From Nemertoderma westbladi (lineage: Eukaryota > Xenacoelomorpha > Nemertodermatida > Nemertodermatidae): DNA of 22,889 bases. Below, piece by piece: positions 1 to 7,281 of this stretch (position 1 is the first letter of the stretch; each line of letters begins with the position of its first letter). A program made the position numbers and the translations under genes. Where the stretch lies: NCBI GenBank assembly GCA_032718475.1, contig JAUCBJ010003345.1, forward strand, positions 1 through 22,889. Reading direction: 5' to 3'. The notes under the pieces were generated by a model. It worked only from the letters and a program-made list of their open reading frames with translations. It ran no database searches and had not been told where the DNA came from.

Positions 1-738
1 GCTAAATAACATTGGATTCAATACACACCACATTAATATAAATCGCAATTGTTATATATAGCCGGTCTCTCTAACCTGTAGTGTTATCAAGAAAATTGGG
101 AATTGGGTGATTTATCCGTATTATCCAAATAGCAATATTTCCATCAACAAATATTTACAATTAATAACTGACGGTAAAATAACAGTACAAACAATATGAT
201 TAATGAGTTAGGTGATATTCGATTCGTGAGATTAGTAAGATGCGGTAACAGTTTATACTTTCGATAATTCAAGCAGTTCTGCAGTTCACGGTACAGCAGT
301 ATCTATACAAAAAATGCCGGTGTTTCTGGCTTAGACAGCAATAACAACAAAAGTAACAACTCTCTCTCAAGTAACAACTCTCTCTCTTATTTTCCAAGAA
401 TCCCGTTCAACACATGTAATCAGCAGTGAGACAGGATAATTTCAGTTCAGTAGCTCGGGATTGGTCGAAATCAGAACTAACTCAACGCAGGGCTATGGGT
501 AACTGGGGCAACCTTCCCAAGCCGGCTGGCCAATCGAACAGCTCAGATCCCTCCTAAAGGATTCCAACGCTTTGGAGGGGGGAACTGGTTAGCAAAGAAA
601 ACAAATCAGTCATATCCCAGAAAAACCTTTACAGTAGGTTTCAGAGTATTTTAGCGTATGGGGGAAAAACTGGGTTGCGGGGCGAAGGGCCAGTTACATC
701 CCACAGAAGCTTTTACAGTAATGGTGATGGATTTAAGT
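1..738. other. Anonymous DNA, no gene recognised
   Basis: No reading frame here resembles a known family. Two small local duplications are visible: a 17-bp unit beginning AGTAACAACTCT occurs at about 352-368 and again at 370-386, and a loosely matching segment ending TTTTACAGTA occurs near 608-636 and 698-722. The segment at 495-600 is GC-richer than its surroundings and may be the edge of an unrecognised repeat. I see no RNA gene or regulatory site that I can support. Confidence 0.5.
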
Positions 739-1042
739 ATAATAATCAAATTTGTTGGTATAATGATAATATTATAAATACAATAACCTTACTTCGCCGT
801 AGCTCGCCCCACAACTCATTAATGGCGCCCATATGCTAAGGCTTCACTCGCTTCATGGCTCGCCCCATTTTTTCAATGTTGGAAAGGAATGAAGGGGATG
901 TCGGGTGATGGTGGTAGCGGTAATGATGTTGTGGATGAGGAAGAACTCACTTCATGGCTCGCCCCCATAGGTAGAATAATCAAATTAAAATAATATTATA
1001 AATACCTTATTCTCACTTCGCGGCTCGCCCCCCACAACTTAT
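739..1042. repeat. Diverged direct repeats with CTCGCCCC motif
   Basis: Four copies of the motif GGCTCGCCCC or AGCTCGCCCC lie at about 801-810, 858-867, 957-965 and 1022-1030, each preceded by an ACTTCG/GCTTCAT-like stretch. The first and last sit inside a longer imperfect direct repeat: AATAATCAAATT, then ATAATATTATAAATAC, then the motif, then ACAACTYATT, at about 739-820 and 972-1042. Spacing and order are kept, so this is a duplicated module rather than chance. Its class is unknown. Confidence 0.55.
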
Positions 1043-1349
1043 TGCTTGACAATATTGGTAGCCGCCGTTAGTCTGTGTTTATTCACCTTTTTTTAGTCGT
1101 TGCGTCTGTAATAGTCTATCATGTTAAAGACTTTATTAAATAAATTGGAGATGAGCTGTTGCAACTGTAATTAAAGGTGTAATTTATAACAAACGTCTGC
1201 AACCCACTTACTATATTGGGTTTTACCTATTGCGGTTCAAGGTCAAACGCCGACCGGTAGACACGAATTAATTAAATTACTTCCGTCTGTGGACTGGCCT
1301 TATACCGCATATGTCACATATACACAGTGGTGACATATGTTACATATGC
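1043..1349. other. Anonymous DNA, no gene recognised
   Basis: AT-rich sequence without a convincing reading frame. The only structure seen is a cluster of CATATG/ACATATG words at about 1306-1350. Nothing else can be supported. Confidence 0.4.
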
Positions 1350-1456
1350 ACAATGGTAACCATAGTAACCATGGCGGGGCAAGAATGGTAACCATGGTAA
1401 CCATAGTAAGTGGGTGGGGCAACAATAGTAATTATAGTAAGTAGGCGGGGCAAGAG
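1350..1456. repeat. Short degenerate tandem repeat (about 35 bp, 3 copies)
   Basis: Three imperfect copies of a unit built from GGTAACCATAGTAA followed by GGCGGGGCAAGA lie head to tail: about 1352-1384, 1386-1425 and 1426-1456. The first halves are themselves partly self-repeating (GGTAACCATGGTAACCATAG). Unit length varies from about 31 to 40 bp, so this is a small diverged minisatellite. The open frame on the minus strand across it is a by-product. Confidence 0.6.
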
Positions 1457-1528
1457 CCGTTCGGCAAATTCTTTAACATGGTAGACTATGGCAGACACTG
1501 TCTTAATCCCGGTGTTTAGCATACTACT

Positions 1529-1692
1529 AGTATGAGATAGTAGTGAATATTGCACAAAACGAACTTACTACAGTACAACTTATTACTATTACACCAAATA
1601 AACACATAAATGAAATTACCTAACTACAGTATAATCACAACTATATAGCACACAACATAATATAATCTACCAAATAAACACATATGAAATTA
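1529..1692 (-). repeat. Inverted arm (pLTR-like)
   Basis: The reverse complement of this 164-bp stretch matches 1984-2147 with a single mismatch seen by eye (CATATG against CATTTG near the inner end). The outer end of both arms is AGTATGAGATAG. Confidence 0.85.
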
Positions 1693-1884
1693 GTAGAGGA
1701 GAATTATGTCCCGTTATTCCATAAGGCCAAAGTAATAGGACGAGAAAGTAGGTTGTACTCCCGTTTAGTTCTCGAGAGTTTACATATAAAGAAGTTAGGA
1801 CATCAAGCAATAAACAAACGGGTTTCAGTTGAGGTTGATAACTTTAGCGCAGGAAAAATTAATAAAATCCAATTTAATGATTGA
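1684..1884 (+). pseudogene. GIY-YIG endonuclease C-terminal fragment (Penelope-like)
   Basis: A 66-residue open frame beginning with ATG at 1684 and ending TGA at 1882-1884. Residues 1-3 or so come from the inverted arm, so the start is a fusion artefact. The rest contains AKVIGRES, then RLVLESLHIKK, then AINKRVSVEVDN, which follows the order of the end of Penelope-like GIY-YIG domains (a conserved Glu in a [RK]xxxE[AS][LI]xI segment followed by an Asn in xxIN). The GIY and YIG motifs themselves lie upstream in intact elements and are missing here, so no active enzyme can be made. An unrelated short peptide is possible. Confidence 0.5.
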
Positions 1885-1898
1885 CGATAGGAAAAAAA

Positions 1899-1927
1899 AT
1901 GGTGTGTGTGTGTGGGGGGGGGGGGGT
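1899..1927. repeat. Simple repeat (GT)n followed by (G)n
   Basis: A run of GT dinucleotides followed directly by about 14 G residues, just after the coding tail of the Penelope-like remnant. Length is likely to be unstable. Confidence 0.9.
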
Positions 1928-1931
1928 GGTT

Positions 1932-2147
1932 GTAGATTATATTATGTTGTGTGCTATATAGTTGTGATTATACTGTAGTTAGGTAATTTCATTTGTGTTT
2001 ATTTGGTAGATTATATTATGTTGTGTGCTATATAGTTGTGATTATACTGTAGTTAGGTAATTTCATTTATGTGTTTATTTGGTGTAATAGTAATAAGTTG
2101 TACTGTAGTAAGTTCGTTTTGTGCAATATTCACTACTATCTCATACT
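1932..2147 (+). repeat. Direct arm with a 74-bp tandem duplication
   Basis: The arm contains two consecutive copies of a 74-76 bp unit starting GTAGATTATATTATG: 1932-2005 and 2006-2081. The copies are near-identical apart from TTTGTGTT against TTTATGTGTT at the end. The last 164 bp (1984-2147) match the inverted arm. Tandem duplication inside the terminal repeat is common in Penelope-like pLTRs. Confidence 0.8.
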
Positions 2148-2353
2148 GTATAAGAATTTATATTTAAGCAACAGAAGTACCACTACCGGTTACCAATTCA
2201 TAATCTGATTCAGTGATTGATAATGGCTGCAATCTGCAGTTGAAATATATTTCTTTGCCTAGGCCCTACCGTACTGCCGTACCGATTCGAATTGTATATA
2301 TAGTACCTAATATACTGCTTGACAATTATATTTTATACTCCGAATTAAACTTA

Positions 2354-2464
2354 TTAATAATTATAATAAAAAACATACAGTATAATAGCAATGTTAGGCA
2401 TCAATATGACACAGATGCAATAGGGTTAGGTTGAGTAACTATGAAAATATGACAATGTGTACGT
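2354..2464 (+). repeat. Dispersed repeat, copy 1
   Basis: About 95 bp here, including ACAGTATAATAGCAATG and AGGCATCAA, recur at 12065-12162 in the same orientation with scattered differences. A further TGACAATGTGTACGT block follows in both places. The class is unknown. It abuts the tandem duplication that begins at 2441. Confidence 0.75.
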
Positions 2465-2824
2465 GTATGCATAGCGGGATTTCAAGTCTCATATAATACT
2501 CACACTGGCATTGGTTGGTAACAGCGGTCGAGTAGCGGGTAAATCGTTGAGTTGGCAATCATTATAATAGCATAGCGCAGTATATGCGTGTGTGTGGAAG
2601 AGGGAGAGGTCCACGACTGACTATCGTAAAGAGTATGAAAATGTGACCACGTGTACGTGTACACATAGCGGGATTTCAAGTCTCATATAACACTCACACT
2701 GGTGCTGGTTGGTAAGAGCGGTCGAGTAGCGAGTAAATCGTTGAGTTGGCAATCAATATAATAGCATAGCGCAGTATATGCATATGTGTGAAAGAGGGCA
2801 AGGTCCACGACTGACTTTCGTAAA
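2441..2824. repeat. Tandem duplication, unit about 190 bp
   Basis: Two head-to-tail copies: 2441-2630 and 2635-2824. Both run from ATGAAAATRTGAC, through AGCGGGATTTCAAGTCTCAT and GTCGAGTAGCG, to CCACGACTGACT and TCGTAAA. I estimate roughly 90 percent identity by eye, so the duplication is not recent. No coding frame is shared by both copies. Confidence 0.85.
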
Positions 2825-2966
2825 GATGAGGGGATACTATATTAGATCATTGTCGTCATTGTCATGGTAGCGAGGCAAAAGGGAGAGTAACTGGGGCTAG
2901 GCATGCATCGCGAGGTTGGGCTATGCTTTTTTGAATATTGATCATTGGTTGATGCAACGATGCAAA

Positions 2967-3782
2967 TCAATACTGGCGGCAGATGGTCGTTGAAATCAAT
3001 AAAAATTGAGGATTTTCAATAGCCCTCCGAGATAAGCTCATAGAACAACATAGGGAGGGCTTGTCGGAGGGACCCTTTCTTCCTACTACTGATGTCTCTA
3101 CCATTGAAAATGAGTTAGAACGAGTGTGGTTAATGAAGAGTATTGGGGAGCGGTTAGATTTAGGAATATCGTTGGCTAGTTTAGGTCCTATGGTAGTAAA
3201 GTGCAGGTTGAAAGCTTTAGCAATTTGCTTTGGGTCGGAGATGGTTTTGGCAGAATTATCAGTATGGATAGTTAGTTTTTTTGGAGTATTTAAATGTTTT
3301 GTTTTATTTAATGCAGAGTTTATAATTATCCATGTTTTGCGTATGTCACCTGAGTTAGTTTCGAATTCACTAGAGTAATAGGCCTTCTCGGCAGCCCGTA
3401 GAGTAGAAGTTAATTTATTCCTATAGGTTTTGTAAGCAAGAGTATTAGCAGCGGTAGGATTCCTAATGTAAGTTCTGTATAATTTGTTTTTATTAATGAA
3501 GCTTTTGATAAGATTGTCAGTCATCCAGGGTTTAGATAATTTTTTACAGGGTGGAATAGATTTCTTAGGTAAATGTTTGTCACGGATAGAATTAAAATCG
3601 GAGTAGGAAGAGTCTAGTTTGTCCTTGTCGGCTATAGTTGGAGTTAGATAAGACCAAGATTTACTACTGGCTATGTCTCTTAGAAATTGATCCTTGTTAA
3701 AACGTGAGTAATCGAATATTGTATGTAGAGCTGCTGGATGAAAAAAACAGGAGTATTTCTGGAGGAAAAACGAATGTAGCAT
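2967..3782 (-). pseudogene. LINE-C ORF2, linker between endonuclease and reverse transcriptase
   Basis: Open for 271 codons. After a short out-of-frame start the protein becomes LINE-like at PAALHTIFDYSRFNKDQFL, with the usual basic linker (KPWMTDNLIKSFINKNKLY, AYKTYRNKLTSTLRAAEKAY, IRKTWIIINSALN, IAKAFNLHFTTIGPKLA). This linker precedes the reverse transcriptase in CR1/L2-type elements. After about residue 225 (near 3100) the similarity ends and the remaining 45 residues look like unrelated flanking DNA read by chance. No reverse transcriptase motif is present. Confidence 0.65.
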
Positions 3783-3797
3783 AGTGATCAGAAGTGC

Positions 3798-4262
3798 CTA
3801 TTTGTGAGTTAAAGTACTGGCTGTAGTAGTATAATTAGTAATGTTAGTAAGTATATGATCTATAAGAGTTTCAGAATGTATTGTCTGATCTGGTAGTTCA
3901 TTATGAAAAACACGCGTTGGTTGGTTGATAAGTTGTATAAAACCGTAGGAATTGATGAGATCAGTATAGGATTTGGAAGTAGTGGTTGATTTTATAAGGT
4001 TGATATTAATATCTCCTGTGATAATTACATCATAGTTGTTTTTAGTAAGTTCAGTTAGAACTAGATCGAGTAATTCAAGAAAATCAGTTGGGAGTACAGA
4101 ATGTCTACGGTAAATAGTGCCTATAATTAAGGGCTTGGCATTTTGTGGTCTTTTGATTTGCACCCATAAATTTTCAAGGCCATTCATTTTTAAATCAGGA
4201 CGTGGGGACACATCCAGGGATTCCTTGACATAGATAGCAGTACCACCACGATTTAATTTGTC
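3798..4262 (-). pseudogene. LINE-C ORF2, endonuclease middle
   Basis: Open frame continuing the endonuclease: RGGTAIYVKESL, WVQIKR, IIGTIYR, then VIITGDININL (the GDxN catalytic motif, here GDIN) and IDHILTN. It ends with TAG at 3798-3800. Just beyond that stop, in the neighbouring frame, lies GTSDHYATFVF, the catalytic SDH motif that closes APE-type endonucleases, so a second frameshift separates the two. No promoter or start belongs to this segment. Confidence 0.7.
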
Positions 4263-4849
4263 GCCTTTTTCCGAATGTCAAGATAAGGGGTGTGAAAACC
4301 GGGAAAAGTGATTTCATTTAAATTCGAGTTACTGTCTAAAAAAGTATCTGAAAAAGTGATGACATCGAATTTGGTAGTTAATGTTAAGAGAAAAGTTTCA
4401 ATATCAGATTTATTTTTGGGTAAGCTGCGAGCATTAAGATGGAATATTTTTAGGCCTGTATTATCTAAATTTTTAAAGTCATTGTTAAAAGTATCTTCTG
4501 TAAAATAACCATTATTTATATTAAATGATACTGTATTATTTTCGGGGTCAAGCTGGCTAAATGTTTGGTTTAGAATGTTTGAGTCTGTGTCATCATTTAT
4601 TTCAGGAGATAAATAGTGAAAAATGTCACTGTCATTATTGTCTACAACGGAAAACGGAAATATATCGAAATTGCAGAATAAACAGTAAACATAGGACATT
4701 ATTGGGGTGGCTTCTATCTCAGAGCTGGATTGGTAAGATCCATAATGTGCATGATATGAATGGCCACAAATATTACATTTAAAGTAGTAGTCCAAGGAGA
4801 TAAATTGAGAGAAGCAGAACGTGCATGAAGGGGTAGAAGGTTCATGCAT
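4253..4849 (-). pseudogene. LINE-C ORF2 N-terminus: PHD-like finger and endonuclease start
   Basis: First ATG at 4849, then 198 residues to TAA at 4253. Residues about 9-55 hold paired metal-ligand motifs CTFC, KCNIC, HSYHAH and YCLFC. This is the spacing of a PHD finger, but the usual Cys after the His pair reads Tyr, so zinc binding may be impaired. Near residue 130 the frame enters the endonuclease with LKIFHLNARSLPKNK, and later FDVITFSDTFL and EITFPGFH. It ends just before the basic-glycine loop, which continues in another frame at about 4260 (KLNRGGTAIYVKESL), so a frameshift lies near 4255-4262. Confidence 0.7.
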
Positions 4850-5020
4850 GGGGCGTTTAGTAAAGTGGGTGAGATGGCATGAAATGATGAGCAAATGATG
4901 TTAGTAGTAATATTAACCACTATAAATCATGACATATACACCTGACTGAAATGACATAATATAACAATTAATAATAAGAAATATTTTAGAACTAACAGTA
5001 ATATATATAAAAACAGTATT

Positions 5021-5062
5021 AATTTAAATTAATTTTTTTTTTAATTAATTTAAATTTAATAA
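5021..5062. repeat. AT-only inverted repeat
   Basis: TTAATTTAAATTAATT is followed after a T-run by its near-exact reverse complement. It could form a hairpin of about 15 bp. It marks the edge between LINE-C flank and the viral-like cluster, but such AT palindromes also arise by chance. Confidence 0.4.
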
Positions 5063-5257
5063 ATTTTAATACCTTTTTATAATGACAAATATTTCTAAAT
5101 TAATGAGGGGTCAATTGTACGTTACCTTTTAGAACATTTAATGCAGTATTTACAATGAGGCGTATTAATTCGTTACTCGCAGTATGGTTAATAAAATAAG
5201 TTCTTTTATAGAACTTACTTCCAATTCGTTATAATATTTCTGCACAAGTCTATTCAT
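5050..5257 (-). pseudogene. Small Maverick/adintovirus-type protein, broken
   Basis: ATG at 5257 opens 31 residues (MNRLVQKYYNELE...) and ends TAA after one frame. A +1 shift at about 5196-5206 enters a second frame with ASNELIRLIVNTALNVLKGN and VQLTP, then an in-frame TAA at 5100-5102, then a basic tail. The core LNVLKGNV followed by LT/LS and basic residues is one I associate from memory with a small protein repeatedly seen in Maverick/adintovirus-like elements. Its function is unknown to me. It lies 60 bp after the ATPase remnant and on the same strand, which fits such an element. One frameshift and one nonsense codon make it inactive. Confidence 0.55.
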
Positions 5258-5316
5258 TGTTGCAAAATTATTGAAAATTTTTACAAAATATTAATTATCA
5301 TTATTATTATAATAAT

Positions 5317-5751
5317 TTAATAATTTAAAACTAATATATGGCTATTAATTGATCTTGTACAGTTATGCTTCCCACCGTAAAACATGTTTTGCATTATGAA
5401 ACAAATAAATATATTGGAATGATGAGCAACCTTAGTAAACAATACAGTTAAGGCTGTACTGGACTCGGTTTCTGTTAATAAATCATCTATAATTAATAAA
5501 TCTCAACTATTTACTAAACTGTCTACATTTTCAGGCAAACCTTTGTAAAGGTGAGTAATACCAGGAATAGTTGGGGGATTGCTCCCGTAACAATACAATA
5601 CTCGCAAGGGGGGTTCGTTGAAGCAACCATTCTTGTGTTTAATTAAGTTGCCAACAAAGGTAGATTTACCTGAACCAGATGGATCAGATATTATCATACT
5701 CGTTCCCATTTGAAAGTTTAAATTATATGGACCTGAATTAAAGTCAGCCAT
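5317..5751 (-). pseudogene. A32/FtsK-type genome-packaging ATPase, broken
   Basis: ATG at 5751, 145 codons to TAA at 5317, with one in-frame TGA at 5503-5505. The P-loop is at residues about 21-30 and reads SDPSGSGKST: the first glycine of GxxxxGK[ST] is Asp. RVLYCYG follows near residue 50. After the TGA the same frame resumes with the Walker B strand LLIIDDLL, then LFTKVAHHSNIFICFIMQNMF, then RSINSHI. This order is that of packaging ATPases of Mavericks/Polintons, adintoviruses and nucleocytoplasmic large DNA viruses, which pump DNA into capsids. The family is usually about 200-250 residues, so the C-terminus is lost. The nonsense codon, the altered P-loop and the truncation make it inactive. 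Confidence 0.8.
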
Positions 5752-5881
5752 TTATTATTATTATTAAGATATATCAACAATACAATATAATATAATATAA
5801 CATAAAGAACCATCACCATTACTATGTATATAACAATAATTGATGCAACTATAATATTAGTACTGTATATTTAATAAACAT

Positions 5882-6130
5882 GTGTCGCAACTGTCTCCCA
5901 ACTATAGGCGCTATTTCCAATTGTTGTATAGACTTAATCAATGTAATTCAATGAATATTAGCATCTTTAAACGCGAGATAATAATAGGTAATATTAGCAG
6001 CCCTGAAATCACTTCCCTGGAATTTTGCGCTAATGATTTTTCTATGTTCGCTGCTGAAAAAATAAGGGACATAGTAGCAACACCTTCGTACTATATTTCT
6101 ATAAAAAATATTCTCCAATATTGTAAATAA
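5882..6130 (+). pseudogene. TFIIS-like central domain fragment
   Basis: An open frame on the plus strand with no usable ATG at its beginning (it opens at a GTG codon). It carries YRRYFQLLYRLNQ, then IFKREIIIGNISSPEITSLE and FCANDFSMFAAEKIRD. This matches the pattern of domain II of elongation factor TFIIS (an arginine-lysine helix, [RK]xxxLxGxISPxxxxxMxxxExAS). The zinc ribbon should follow, but the frame ends at TAA 6128-6130. Directly downstream, two other frames contain SPGSLLC and TLCGN, suggestive of the end of a TFIIS zinc ribbon after frameshifts. TFIIS homologues are known in large DNA viruses. The match rests on pattern reading only. Confidence 0.5.
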
Positions 6131-6172
6131 ATCACCAGGATCATTACTTTGTGTGGAAATATAAGTTATATT

Positions 6173-6397
6173 TCATAGCTCTTTCCAATAATAGGGTTCG
6201 TATCCTGCTAACTTCATATTTAACTTAGATATGGGTGCGCGACAAATAGGACAAATTTTAGAACAATAATTATTCATTTCAGAATATTGTACAATACATC
6301 TCACGCAAGTTCTATGTTTATTTTAACATTTATAATAATCTTGATGTTGCAATAATTTAGAATAGCAAACTGGACATTTTTTGTTTAAAATATCCAT
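6173..6397 (-). pseudogene. RING-finger (C3HC4) protein with an in-frame stop
   Basis: ATG at 6397, TGA at 6173-6175, 74 codons. Eight metal ligands occur in RING order: C8, C11, C24, H28, C31, C34, C49, C52 (C-x2-C-x12-C-x3-H-x2-C-x2-C-x14-C-x2-C). Codon 25 is TAA, between the third and fourth ligands, so only a fragment can be made unless the stop is suppressed. After the RING come NMKLAGYEPYYWKEL and the end. RING proteins act as ubiquitin ligases and are frequent in large DNA viruses. It is on the same strand as the ATPase and the unknown gene upstream, and its end converges with the TFIIS-like fragment. There is no frameshift. Confidence 0.7.
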
Positions 6398-6405
6398 TTT
6401 CCAAA

Positions 6406-6453
6406 CTACTACTTCCAACAAACTTCCACTACTACAAACTTCCATACTACTAC
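6406..6453 (-). promoter_or_regulatory. Short direct repeats upstream of the RING gene
   Basis: On the minus strand, three copies of a GTAGTAGT-TGGAAGTTT-like unit of about 17 bp lie just before the RING start. Their position between genes suggests a promoter element of the ancestral virus or element, but they may simply be a small tandem repeat. Confidence 0.3.
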
Positions 6454-6460
6454 AATTTTC

Positions 6461-6518
6461 GATTATTTAAAATTTGATTTTTTTCATAGTTAAAAAAATC
6501 AAAATTTTAAAAATAATC
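6461..6518. terminator. AT-rich inverted repeat between two minus-strand genes
   Basis: GATTATTTAAAATTTGATTT and its near reverse complement form two arms of about 25 bp around a short CATAG-containing loop. It lies between the end of the unknown gene (6548) and the start of the RING gene (6397). The place is right for a transcription-end hairpin of an ancestral viral gene. No activity can be inferred from sequence alone. Confidence 0.35.
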
Positions 6519-6547
6519 ATAAAATATTTATAATATAACGGAAAAAG

Positions 6548-6974
6548 TCAAGAATCGATGATATTATCAACAAATTCAACATTATCTGTTGATTCTTCAG
6601 TCTCGAAAAAGGATTCGTTTGAAATCATTACAATAAAGAAAGACATAATTTCGTAGGGATTATGCTGATTTAGCTGTATTTCAAACTTTTCACCACCCTC
6701 GTTTTATTGTGTAATAACAATTAACCCATCTATCATTGATAATAGTAAGATGTTGATTAATTTTCCCTCATTATCAACTTTTAGGTTGTAATCGAAGAGA
6801 TGAATGGTATTTTCAGAAGCATCAATATCAATTGTGCTTAAAACTTTCCTGGCTTTTTAGAAAAATCAATTTTATATTTATTATCTCCCCGGCGGTAAAT
6901 TGTATAATCAATAATAATATAGGGCTCGCCATCTTCTGCAAAAAATGAATGTCTTACTATCGGCATAACCATAT
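6548..6974 (-). pseudogene. Unknown gene of the viral-like cluster, main part
   Basis: Minus-strand frame reading into MPIVRHSFFAEDGEPYIIID and YTIYRRGD, then a frameshift near 6855-6862, then a second frame with STIDIDASENTIHLFDYNLK and EIQLNQHNPYEIMSFFIV, ending TGA at 6548-6550 after an acidic tail. An in-frame TAA is at 6704-6706. I do not recognise the family; the pattern is a small globular acidic protein of about 140 residues. The upstream end coincides with the LINE-B insertion at 6975, and the gene's first codons are found on the other side of that insertion at 11811-11836. It is co-directional with the RING and ATPase genes. Confidence 0.6.
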
Positions 6975-7052
6975 GCTGGGCTCTAACTGCTGAGGACACC
7001 AAATCTCTAGATGGCACATTCCCAAGAATGCTATGCTGGGTTTATTGTATCA

Positions 7053-7281
7053 TATTGATTTTACTCGTTGAGCGCAGCGAGGCAAGTAAAGTAGACGAGT
7101 AGGCCCTGCTACTGTAATGTAATTTTACAGTTTTATCAGCGTGATATACTGCACTGTACTGTAGCAGTACAGCTGTCAGGCTGTACTGCTGTAGGCCTAC
7201 CGCTACCGGCTGACCGGTACCGGTACCTGAACTACGCTTACTGTCCGAATGATTGTATTTTGTGAATCCTTATAGTTGGAA
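7053..7281 (+). promoter_or_regulatory. LINE-A 5' UTR, probable internal promoter region
   Basis: Non-coding 229 bp before the ORF1 start. It holds a perfect 8-bp hairpin CAGTACAG...CTGTACTG near 7160-7190 and a palindromic ACCGGTACCGGTACC stretch near 7213-7228. Full-length LINEs carry their promoter in this region; no specific element can be named here. Confidence 0.4.

Larger units (their letters stand above)
1529..2147 (+). mobile_element. Penelope-like element remnant flanked by inverted terminal repeats
   Basis: The remnant has three parts: an inverted repeat arm (1529-1692), a short coding tail on the plus strand (about 1693-1884) and a direct-orientation arm (1932-2147). The coding tail resembles the C-terminal part of the GIY-YIG endonuclease of Penelope-like elements. 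Such elements are known to carry LTR-like sequences (pLTRs) that may lie in direct or inverted orientation and to be heavily 5'-truncated, which matches this layout. No reverse transcriptase is left. The element class rests on a short peptide and is an inference. No clear target-site duplication was found. Confidence 0.5.
3098..4900 (-). mobile_element. LINE-C: 5' half of a decayed PHD-plus-endonuclease non-LTR retrotransposon
   Basis: Read on the minus strand, three overlapping open segments form one interrupted ORF2-like protein: a PHD-like finger, the start of an APE-type endonuclease, the rest of the endonuclease, and the linker towards reverse transcriptase. No reverse transcriptase motif follows; recognisable similarity stops near 3100. 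LINE copies usually lose the 5' end, so keeping only the 5' half implies a later deletion or a breakpoint. CR1/L2-group elements commonly begin ORF2 with a PHD-like finger followed by HLNARSL-type endonuclease, which is the basis of the class. Confidence 0.7.

Noticed and set aside
1340-1555. Minus-strand 71-codon frame
   Set aside because: It reads through the small GGTAACC tandem repeat and has a repetitive, unconvincing peptide.
2213-2434. Plus-strand 73-codon frame
   Set aside because: It covers the dispersed repeat; the copy at 12065 does not keep the frame and no family is recognised.
3061-3378. Plus-strand 105-codon frame
   Set aside because: Antisense shadow of the LINE-C linker; no recognisable protein.
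5050-6706. Alternative genetic code (TAA as Gln) in the viral-like genes
   Set aside because: Frameshifts occur in at least two of the genes and one stop is TGA, so ordinary decay explains the stops better.
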